Shown: one piece after another, positions 41,779 through 50,500 of the stretch | Numbering within the stretch: position 1 is the first letter of the stretch | Layout: each line of letters starts with the position of its first letter | Origin: Pelagimonas sp. | Lineage (GTDB): Bacteria; Pseudomonadota; Alphaproteobacteria; Rhodobacterales; Rhodobacteraceae | NCBI GenBank assembly: GCA_025210265.1 | Contig: JAOASD010000023.1 | Coordinates: 422,259 to 486,258 of the forward strand | Direction: 5' to 3' | DNA length: 64,000 bases | Translations under genes and position numbers: made by a program | The notes under the pieces: model-generated | Databases searched by the model: none | Told to the model about the DNA's origin: nothing | Seen by the model: only the letters and a program-made list of their open reading frames with translations

Positions 41779-43833
41779 ATGCCTCGCGATATTGCGTCCC
41801 CTGAGGCGCTGCTGAAGGACATCTTCGGTTTTGATGGATTCCGCCCCGGTCAGGCGGAGATCGTCGATGCGGTGGCATCGGGTCAGAATGTATTGGCCAT
41901 CATGCCAACCGGGGGCGGGAAATCCCTGTGTTTTCAACTTCCTGCGCTGATGCGTGATGGCGTGACCGTGGTGATTTCGCCGCTGATCGCTCTGATGCGC
42001 GATCAGGTGCGCGGGCTACGCGAAGCAGGAGTCGCCGCAGGTGCCCTGACCAGTGGCAACACGCAGGAAGAAAACGACGAAGTCTGGGATATGCTGCATT
42101 CCGGTGCGCTGCGCCTGCTGTATCTCGCGCCCGAACGGCTGGCGAGCGTGGGCACCCAGCGGATGTTGTCTCAGGCCGGAATCAGTCTGATCGCCGTGGA
42201 CGAGGCCCACTGCGTCAGCCAGTGGGGCCATGATTTCCGCCCGGATTACCTGCGGATTGGCGCGCTGCGTCAGGCGCTGGACGTGCCGCTGGCCGCCTTT
42301 ACCGCCACCGCCGACATGGAAACCCGGCAGGAAATCGTAAACCGCCTGTTTGACGGCGTGCCGCCGCAGACCTTTCTGCACGGGTTTGATCGGCCCAACA
42401 TCCATCTTGCCTTTCAACCCAAAGACGGACCGCGCGCGCAGATCCTGAATTTTGCCGCCGCCCGCCGCGGGCAATCTGGTATCGTCTATTGCGGCACCCG
42501 CGCCAAAACCGAAACCCTTGCCAAGGCGCTGCGCGACGAGGGCCACAGCGCCTGCAGCTACCACGGCGGCATGGACCCACCCGACCGTCGCGCCGTCGAA
42601 GAGCGGTTCGCCAGCGAAGACGGACTGATCGTTGTTGCCACCGTCGCCTTTGGCATGGGGGTCGACAAACCCGATATTCGCTGGGTCGCCCATGCGGATC
42701 TGCCCAAATCAATCGAGGCCTATTACCAGGAAATCGGCCGCGCCGGGCGGGATGGTGGCCCTGCGGAAACGCTGACTTTGTATGGCCCGGATGATGTGCG
42801 GCTGCGGCGTGCACAGATTGACGAAGGCATGGCCCCGCCAGAACGCCGCGACGCGGATCATGGGCGTCTGAACGCGCTTCTGGGTCTGGCCGAGGCGCAG
42901 GCGTGCCGCCGTCAGGTCTTGCTCGCCTATTTTGGCGAAGACCCAGAGCCCTGCGGTCATTGCGATCTGTGCGACACCCCGCCTGACCTGTTCGATGGGA
43001 CTGAGGCCGTGCGCAAGGCTCTGTCCGCCGCGCTGCGCACCGAAGAAAGTTTCGGTGCCGGGCATCTGATCGACATTCTGCTGGGCAAGATGACGGATAA
43101 GATCGCGGCGCGCGGGCATGACAATCTGCCTACATTTGGTGTCGGTAAAGATCTGAACCGCAATCAGTGGCAGGCGGTGTTTCGGCAAATGATGGGGCAT
43201 GACCTGCTGCGCCCAGATGCGGATCGCCACGGGGCGCTGGTCATGACCGACCGCGCGCTGCCGATTCTGAAGGGGCAGGAGCAGATCACGCTGCGCAAGG
43301 ATCTGGTCTCTAAGGCCGCAGAGCGCCGCCCGGCTGTGCGCGCCATGGTCAGCGACGAAGACGCGCCGCTGATGTCTGCGCTGAAAGCCAAACGTAACGC
43401 GCTGGCGAAGGCGGCGCAGGTGCCGGCCTATGTGATTTTCCCGGATCGGACGCTGGTGGAAATGGCGACCAAACGCCCTGGAAACCTGGACCAGATGGCG
43501 CAAATCAACGGTGTGGGCGCAAAGAAACTGGAACGCTACGGCGCCGAATTTCTTGAGGTCATCAACGGCGAAACCGCCCCGGTGCATCCGCAACGCCGCC
43601 GTCTGGCAGGGCGCGAATCCGGTGCCTGTTACGATGCCTTGCTAGAGGCCCAGTCGCAATTGCTGCGTGGGCAGGATGGGACAGAAAAACCATTAAGCTG
43701 TTCGGCAGCGCAGCTGGCCAAACTGGCCGAGCAGCGCCCAAGCGACCTGTCGGGAGTGGAACGCCTGTTGGACAGTCGCCGCGCCGAACGGTTTGGCCCT
43801 GCTTTTCTTGAGGTATTGCAGCAACAGGGCTAA
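41779..43833 (+). CDS. recQ: ATP-dependent DNA helicase RecQ
   Basis: RecQ is a 3'-5' helicase of recombination and repair. The 684-residue protein has the helicase motifs FRPGQAEIVDAVASGQ (motif 0), MPTGGGKSLCFQLP (motif I), VDEAHCVSQWGHDFRPDY (motif II and aromatic loop), AFTATAD (motif III), and QEIGRAGRDGGP (motif VI). A zinc-binding cysteine set (CRRQVLLAYF...CGHCDLC), an RQC domain and an HRDC domain (MSALKAKRNALAKAAQVPAY) follow. A second, weaker HRDC-like repeat at about residues 610-680 explains the extra length over E. coli RecQ (609). Confidence 0.96.
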   Translation: MPRDIASPEALLKDIFGFDGFRPGQAEIVDAVASGQNVLAIMPTGGGKSLCFQLPALMRDGVTVVISPLIALMRDQVRGLREAGVAAGALTSGNTQEENDEVWDMLHSGALRLLYLAPERLASVGTQRMLSQAGISLIAVDEAHCVSQWGHDFRPDYLRIGALRQALDVPLAAFTATADMETRQEIVNRLFDGVPPQTFLHGFDRPNIHLAFQPKDGPRAQILNFAAARRGQSGIVYCGTRAKTETLAKALRDEGHSACSYHGGMDPPDRRAVEERFASEDGLIVVATVAFGMGVDKPDIRWVAHADLPKSIEAYYQEIGRAGRDGGPAETLTLYGPDDVRLRRAQIDEGMAPPERRDADHGRLNALLGLAEAQACRRQVLLAYFGEDPEPCGHCDLCDTPPDLFDGTEAVRKALSAALRTEESFGAGHLIDILLGKMTDKIAARGHDNLPTFGVGKDLNRNQWQAVFRQMMGHDLLRPDADRHGALVMTDRALPILKGQEQITLRKDLVSKAAERRPAVRAMVSDEDAPLMSALKAKRNALAKAAQVPAYVIFPDRTLVEMATKRPGNLDQMAQINGVGAKKLERYGAEFLEVINGETAPVHPQRRRLAGRESGACYDALLEAQSQLLRGQDGTEKPLSCSAAQLAKLAEQRPSDLSGVERLLDSRRAERFGPAFLEVLQQQG

Positions 43834-43913
43834 GCGCCGGCGCGTCTGGCCCTTGCCAGCGGGGGCGTTTACCCCAATTTCAGACGTGCTGAAAGAAAAC
43901 ATGGGGGACGCAG

Positions 43914-44696
43914 ATGCTGGTGGTGGTGTCTCCGGCCAAAAGGCTGGATTGGTCAGAACGGCAGGTCGAAATGACCCAGCCAGATTTCCTTGCAGATGCG
44001 GGGCGTCTGGTGAAAACGGCACGCAACCTGACGCTGCAGGATCTGCGCGCGCTGATGTCATTGTCCGAAGATCTGGCCAAATTGAACCGGGATCGGTTTC
44101 GCAGTTTTACGGATACGCCGGATGCTGATGATCTTCGGCCTGCGGCGCTGGCCTTTGCCGGAGATACATATCAGGGGCTGGAGGCCGCGTCGCTGGATGC
44201 GGATGAAATGATCTGGGCGCAGGGGCATTTGCGGATTTTGTCTGGCCTTTATGGTCTGTTGCGCCCGCTGGATGGCATTCAACCCTATCGGCTGGAAATG
44301 GGGACGCGGCTGAAAACGCGCCGTGGCACCAACCTGTATCAATATTGGCGGGACCAGCTGTCCAAGGCGCTGAATGCCCAGGGGGCTGAGATCGGCAGCG
44401 ATGTTCTGATCAACTGCGCCAGCCAGGAATATTTTAGCGCCATTGATGAAAAAGCTCTGAAATTGCGGGTGATCACACCGCAATTTATGGAAGAAAAACC
44501 AGGCGGGCCAAAGATCGTCAGTTTTTTCGCCAAACGTGCGCGCGGTGCGATGGCGCGCTATATCGTGCAACATCGCCTGACAGATCCCGAGACCCTGCTG
44601 GCGTTTGACACGGGCGGGTATGCGTATCGGCCGGATTTGTCATCGCCGGATTTCCCGGTTTTTGTGCGCCCAGCCGAGGCGTCAGCCAGCACCTAG
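43914..44696 (+). CDS. yaaA: peroxide-stress protein YaaA
   Basis: This 260-residue DUF328/UPF0246 protein, in E. coli induced by OxyR, limits free iron and oxidative DNA damage. Marks are the N-terminal VVVSPAKRLDW, LSGLYGLLRPLDGIQPYRLEMGTRL, NLYQYWRDQLS and INCASQEYFSAID. An upstream GGGGGA supports the ATG. It is convergent with the histidine kinase gene, the two stops overlapping by four bases. Confidence 0.93.
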   Translation: MLVVVSPAKRLDWSERQVEMTQPDFLADAGRLVKTARNLTLQDLRALMSLSEDLAKLNRDRFRSFTDTPDADDLRPAALAFAGDTYQGLEAASLDADEMIWAQGHLRILSGLYGLLRPLDGIQPYRLEMGTRLKTRRGTNLYQYWRDQLSKALNAQGAEIGSDVLINCASQEYFSAIDEKALKLRVITPQFMEEKPGGPKIVSFFAKRARGAMARYIVQHRLTDPETLLAFDTGGYAYRPDLSSPDFPVFVRPAEASAST

Positions 44697-47377
44697 GCGC
44701 TGGCCTGGTCGGCAGGGGGCGCGCGCAATATTGTGCGGGCCTCTTCTATTTTTTCCGAAAGGGCGGCTTTGCGCAGGGGTTTGGTTAGGTAATCGTCTAG
44801 CCCGGCTTCCAGAATGGCTTCGCGATCGCCACTCATGGCGTGGGCGGTGACGGCGATAATGGTGACGTTTGGCCCATCCCCTTCGATCGCGCGAATTTCC
44901 CGCGTTGCCTGTTTGCCATCCATTTGCGGCATGGAAATGTCCATGAAGATCAATTCGGGTTTCTGGGCGCGGTAGGCTTCGACGGCTTCGATGCCATTAT
45001 TGGCGAAACGCAGATTGACGTTAAAGCCAGAGGCCATTTTCTTGAACACCAACTGGTTGGTTTTGTTGTCTTCTGCGACCAGCACATCCAATGGGGTATC
45101 GGGATCAATAGAGGGGGGAGCAATATGGGGTGATGCCTGCTGCGGCGCGGGGGCGTCGGTTGTCGGTTCCTCTGCGGGGGTGTCGCTGGTTTCCGTGGTG
45201 GTTTCGTCATCTGGGACGGGCGGGGCAGGTTCCACGGCTGGGGCCGGTGTTGGCTGGGATGGTGCGGCCGGTTCTGGGGCAGGCAGAACGGCGACGTCCG
45301 GCAGCGTGACGGGCTGTGCATTTTCCAGCGCCTGGAACAGCAAACGCCGAGGGGCCGGTTTTTGCAGGACAGTCTGAACCTCGCCACCTTCCATTGGATC
45401 AAGCGCGCCGGGATTGTTGCTGAGCAGGATCGCAGGAATATCCCATCCCTTAGAGCGGAAATGAGCGACTAATTCCTGCCCCAGCATATCCGGCAGATCC
45501 TGTTCGACGATCAGGATGTCGGGCCGCTCGTCCATTCGGTCGATTGCTTCGGTGCCGGTTTTGCAGAACACCGATTTCAGGCCCAGAATATCCAGCTGTT
45601 TTGACAGGATATTGTTGTTGGCATTGTGGTCGTCTACGACCATGACCCGTTTCAGATGGGTGGGGATCGCCGCGCGTTCATATGTGCAGGGCTCGTCCGT
45701 TGGCATCAGAATGCGGAAGCCGAAACAGCTGCCTTTGCCCAGCTCAGATTCCACCCAGACCTCGCCATCCATCAGCTCGACCAGTCGACGGGAAATTGCC
45801 AGCCCTAGGCCGGTGCCCTCGAAATTGCGGTTTCGCTCGTCTTCGACCTGATTAAATTCGCCAAAGACGTGGTTGACCTTGTCCGCGGGGATGCCGATTC
45901 CGGTGTCCTCGATGGTGACGTGGATCGCCGAAGGGCCCTCATCAGCAATCATGCCAACCACGCGCACCAGCACGTGGCCTTCGATGGTGAATTTCACCGC
46001 ATTGCCCAGAAGGTTTGTCAGGATCTGCCGCACACGGCCCGGATCCCCGACAAATCGGGTGGGCAGGAACATGTCGTAATCCACCAGCAATGTGATGTCT
46101 TTGTCCCGCGCAGTGGGCTGCAACAGCATGACCACTTCGTGAATTGCGCGTTCCAGATCAAACGGTTCGGGATGAATTTCGAGCTTCTCTGCCTCGATCT
46201 TCGAATAATCGAGAATGTCGTTGATGATGACAAGTAGTGCCTCGCCCGAGCTGCGAATCGTATCCAGATAGAGCCGCTGATCATCGGTCAGCTCGGTTTC
46301 CATCATCAGGTCAGCCATGCCCACAACCCCGTTCATCGGGGTGCGAATTTCGTGGGACATATTGGCAAGGAATGCAGATTTGGCGCGGTTTGCGCCCTCT
46401 GCCCGTGTCATGGCATCCTTTAGCCGCTGCTGGTTTTCCTTGATATGGGTGATGTCGACGCGCAGGCCCACGCGACCGCCATCGCGTAATTTGCGTTCAT
46501 AGACTCGCAGCCAGCGCCCATCGCTGAGCTGTTGTTCCAATTCCTGATCGGCCTGTAGGTGGCGTTCCAGCCGCTCTTCCAGCCAGTCTTCTTCACGGCC
46601 GACTGCGGCGCTGTATTGTCCGCGTTCCAGGCCATAGCGCAGAATATCCTCAAAGCTGGCCCCAGGTTGCATGGATGGGGCGCTGGCGGAATAGAAATCT
46701 TTGTAAGGACCGTTGCACATCAACAGCTTATCGTCGGAATCATACAGGACAAACCCGTCGGGCAACTGATCGACAGCGGACCACATGCGGGCAAGATTGG
46801 TGATGTCACCACACAGCGAAACGACGCCGCCCTCGGGCGTGCGCCGGTCCTGAATTTTGACGAAACGGCCATTCCAAAGCCGCACAGTTTCATGGGGAAT
46901 GGGATCGTAATCCCATCGGGCATACATGCGTTCCTGCCAGGCTTTGCCGCCTTCGCCTTGTAGGTCGACAATGCCTTCTTCGACAAGGTATTTCAGGATT
47001 TCAGCATAGCTGGTGCCGGTATTCACCCCGGCGAGCCCATCGAAAACCGACATATAGGCAGGGTTCGCGATTTCCAGCCGGTTTTGCGAATCGAACATGG
47101 CAAACCCGTCGCGAATCGTCTGCAGGGCTTTCCACAGCTGATCCTCGACCAGTTCGATTTTTTGTGTCGCTTCGCCCAGCTGGCTGACCACACGCCTGTT
47201 TTCATCCCGAACCTCGGCCACTTCGGCGCGGGTTTCGGTGATTTCATGGGACAATTGGCGTGCATGTTGCCCCAGCTTTTTATTGGCAGTCACCAGTTCC
47301 GCCTGCTTGAGTTCAAGCAGGCGTTCGGCGGCCAATCGCGCACGTCTTTCTTCGGCCAGTTTTTCGGCCATTTCCAT
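44693..47377 (-). CDS. hybrid histidine kinase with two PAS and two receiver domains
   Basis: This 894-residue cytosolic kinase has a coiled coil (1-85), two PAS folds of the PAS_7 type (about 85-195 and 205-315), a HisKA domain with the phospho-histidine in MSHEIRTPMNG (H342), and an HATPase domain (N box LLGNAVKFT, G boxes DTGIGIP and GTGLGLAI). Receiver 1 follows (about 575-680), then a Pro/Thr-rich linker (690-762) and receiver 2 (763-880). Receiver 2 has its phospho-acceptor (FMDISMP, D813). Receiver 1 has glutamate (E625) at that place (ILIVEQDLP). AGGAGG before the ATG at 47377 fixes the start; the longer frame overlaps the divergent gene. No cognate regulator is adjacent. Confidence 0.92.
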   Translation of the reverse strand: MEMAEKLAEERRARLAAERLLELKQAELVTANKKLGQHARQLSHEITETRAEVAEVRDENRRVVSQLGEATQKIELVEDQLWKALQTIRDGFAMFDSQNRLEIANPAYMSVFDGLAGVNTGTSYAEILKYLVEEGIVDLQGEGGKAWQERMYARWDYDPIPHETVRLWNGRFVKIQDRRTPEGGVVSLCGDITNLARMWSAVDQLPDGFVLYDSDDKLLMCNGPYKDFYSASAPSMQPGASFEDILRYGLERGQYSAAVGREEDWLEERLERHLQADQELEQQLSDGRWLRVYERKLRDGGRVGLRVDITHIKENQQRLKDAMTRAEGANRAKSAFLANMSHEIRTPMNGVVGMADLMMETELTDDQRLYLDTIRSSGEALLVIINDILDYSKIEAEKLEIHPEPFDLERAIHEVVMLLQPTARDKDITLLVDYDMFLPTRFVGDPGRVRQILTNLLGNAVKFTIEGHVLVRVVGMIADEGPSAIHVTIEDTGIGIPADKVNHVFGEFNQVEDERNRNFEGTGLGLAISRRLVELMDGEVWVESELGKGSCFGFRILMPTDEPCTYERAAIPTHLKRVMVVDDHNANNNILSKQLDILGLKSVFCKTGTEAIDRMDERPDILIVEQDLPDMLGQELVAHFRSKGWDIPAILLSNNPGALDPMEGGEVQTVLQKPAPRRLLFQALENAQPVTLPDVAVLPAPEPAAPSQPTPAPAVEPAPPVPDDETTTETSDTPAEEPTTDAPAPQQASPHIAPPSIDPDTPLDVLVAEDNKTNQLVFKKMASGFNVNLRFANNGIEAVEAYRAQKPELIFMDISMPQMDGKQATREIRAIEGDGPNVTIIAVTAHAMSGDREAILEAGLDDYLTKPLRKAALSEKIEEARTILRAPPADQASA

Positions 47378-47546
47378 TCGCAAACCCTCCTGTACGCATC
47401 GAATCTTTTGCCCGCTGAGGGTGAATATTCGTTTAAAAGCGGCCAAATCAGCTGGCTGTTTGGGTAGGGAATACCGGGCCTGTGCCTGGCTTGCTTCGAA
47501 TCTGGGCCGCGTGGCACGATATGGCGGTTGAGCGAAAGGAATTTCC

Positions 47547-50500
47547 ATGCGCCGCCTCGCCTTTGCCGCCCTGCTGATCGCCCTGGGTTTCCCTGCCACA
47601 GCCGAGCCCCCCGTGCCCGAGCGCCGGGCGATTGTCAGCCGCGATATGGATTTCTACGGGGCTGATCTGCAGACGATTTTTGACACCACGCTGGAGGCCT
47701 GCGAACGCCAATGCCTGAATGACAGCGCCTGCAGGGCCTATACGTTCAACAGCCAGGCCAATGTCTGTTTTCCGAAATCCGGCATTGCCGAGCGCACGCC
47801 CTTTGAAGGTGCGATTTCCGGGCAGGTGGTCGAGGTCGCAACATCCCCGGAACAGGCCGAGGCGCGCGCCCACGATCTGGCTTTTCTGAAACCGCAGGAT
47901 CTGGGTCGCGCCTTGGACGAGGCGCGCGCGCTGGGGCGGCGTCACGGCGGTGGGCAATGGACGGTTGATGCGCTGCTGGGGGCGGCGCAGAACAGTCTGG
48001 ATCGGGGCAATATGCCGGATGCGATCCACTGGACCGGCGCGGCGCTGGCGCAATCGGATGCGGCGCATCTGTGGCAGCAATATTCCGACTGGTCCCACGA
48101 ATATGCGGAAACGCAAAAAGGGTCAGAGCGGCGCAAATACCGCAATCGCGCGCTTTTGGCCGCGATCAACGCCTATCTGCGCGCAGGCCCTGACCCCGCG
48201 CGGGCTGATGCGCTGGCCAGCCTTGCCCGCGCGCTGGAGCCGCTCAACCGTGGGCGCGACATGATCCCCGCGCTGCGTCTGGCTGATCAGATTGCGCGGA
48301 ATGCCGAAATGACCGCCGCGCTGGACGCGGCCATTGGCAAATACGGCTTTCGCATTCGTGACCATCAGGTCGAGGCCGACAGCGCCGCGCCGCGTCTTTG
48401 CGCTAATTTTTCCGAACCTCTGATCCGCGCAGGGCAGGATTACGCGCCCTATGTGCGCCTGCCCGATCCCCGTCTCGCAGTAGAGAACGATGACAGCCGG
48501 ATCTGCATTTCCGGCCTGACCCATGGGCAACGGTATCGTGTGACCTTTCGCTCGGGCCTGCCTGCGGCGGATGGGGAAAAGCTGATCAAAGATGTGACGA
48601 TCACCGCCTATATGCGTGACCGCAGCCCTTCGGTTGCCTTTCCGGGGCGGGCCTATGTGCTGCCCCGCGCGGCGGATGCAGGCCTGCCGATCCAGAGCGT
48701 CAATCTGAACGAGGTCGATCTGGTGCTGCGCCGCATTTCGGATCGCAACCTGATCCGCGCCTTTCAGGACAGCTATTTTGGCCGTCCGCTGCGCGCCTAT
48801 GAAGAAAGCTATTTCAGCGAACAGATCGCCGAGGAGATCTGGCGCGGCACAGGAGAGGTGGAAAACCGTCTGAATGCCGATGTGCTGACGCGCCTGCCTA
48901 TGGGTGAGGTTGTCGGAGATCTGCCTGCGGGGATCTATGCGCTGACGGCCTCGGTGCCCGGCAGTGATCCGAATGCGGATGGACGGGCGACGCAGTGGTT
49001 TATCCTGTCCGATATTGGCCTGACCACCCTGCAGGGCAGTGATGGGCTGGCCGTCTTTGCCCGTGGTCTGGGGGATGCCGCGCCGCTGGAAGGGTTGCGT
49101 CTGACGCTGCTGTCCCGCGCCAATCGCGCGCTGGGCGAGGTCGTGACCGATGCGCAGGGCATGGCGCGCTTTGCGCCGGGATTGCTGCGTGGGCAGGACG
49201 GGGCCTCTGCCGCGCTGGTGATGGCGCAGCGGGGCGAAGAGGATCTGGCCTTTTTGTCCCTGACCGAACCCGCCTTTGACCTGTCGGATCGCGGTGTGGC
49301 CGGGCGCGCGCCCTCTGGCCCGATTGACGCCTATCTGACCACGGATCGCGGCGCCTACCGCGCCGGAGAGGTGATCCACGCAACCGTATTGATGCGCGAT
49401 GCGCAGGCGCGTGCGCTGCCCGATCTGCCGGTGACGGCGGTGCTGACCCGCCCCGATGGCGTGGAATATTCCCGGCACCTGTCGCAGCGCGGTGTGGATG
49501 GCGGCCATGTCTTTGCATTGCCTGTGGCGGCCGCCGCTCCACGTGGAACATGGCGGCTGGCAATCTTTGCGGATCCCAAAGCCGAGGCGCTGGCCGATAC
49601 CACCCTGCTGGTCGAGGATTTCACCCCCGAGCGCATTGATTTTGACCTGAGCCTGCCGGACGGGCCGATCAACCCGCTTGCGCCGCCCAGACTGGGGGTC
49701 GATGCGCGCTATCTGTTTGGCGCACCCGGTGCGGATCTGACAATCGAGGGCGAACTGACCCTGACCGCCCGCCGGACCTTGCCAGACCTGCCCGGCTATC
49801 GCTTTGGCCGCCATGACGACGGCGTGGCCAGCCGCACGGGCAGCTTTGCCGGGGCGCTTGCCACCGATGCGGCGGGCAAGGCCCAGCTGGATTTGCCCCT
49901 GCCGGAGCTGGAGGCCGCTGGTCGCCCGATGCAGGCCCGCGCGACACTGCGCCTGTCCGAGGCCTCAGGCCGTCCGGTGGAGCGTGACATCACCCGCCCC
50001 GTCGCCCCGCCTGCGCCGATGATCGGCATCCGACCGGGCTTTGGCGGCACTTTGCCCGAAGGCGGCACCGCGACATTTGATGTGATCGCGCTGGGCCCGG
50101 ATCTGACGCGGCAGGACATGCAGGTCAGCTGGCAGATCAACCGTGTCACGACCCGCTATCAATGGTATCAGCTATACGGCAATTGGAACTGGGAACCGGT
50201 CACAACCCGCACAACGATTGCGCGCGGTACGGGTGCGCTGGGGGCCGAGGCCCTGTCCGTGCAGGCCGATGTGGATTGGGGCCAGTACGAGTTGGTGGTC
50301 GAGCGCATCAACGGCGCCTATGTCGCCGCGTCTGTCGGGTTCGAGGCCGGATGGTTCGCCCCGGCCAGCGCCGCAGACACGCCGGATATGCTGGAAATGT
50401 CGCTGGATGCACAACGCTATCGCGCGGGGGATACTGCGACCCTGCGCATGGTTCCGCGCCATGCGGGCAAGGCCTTGATCACCGTTCTGGCGGATCGCGT

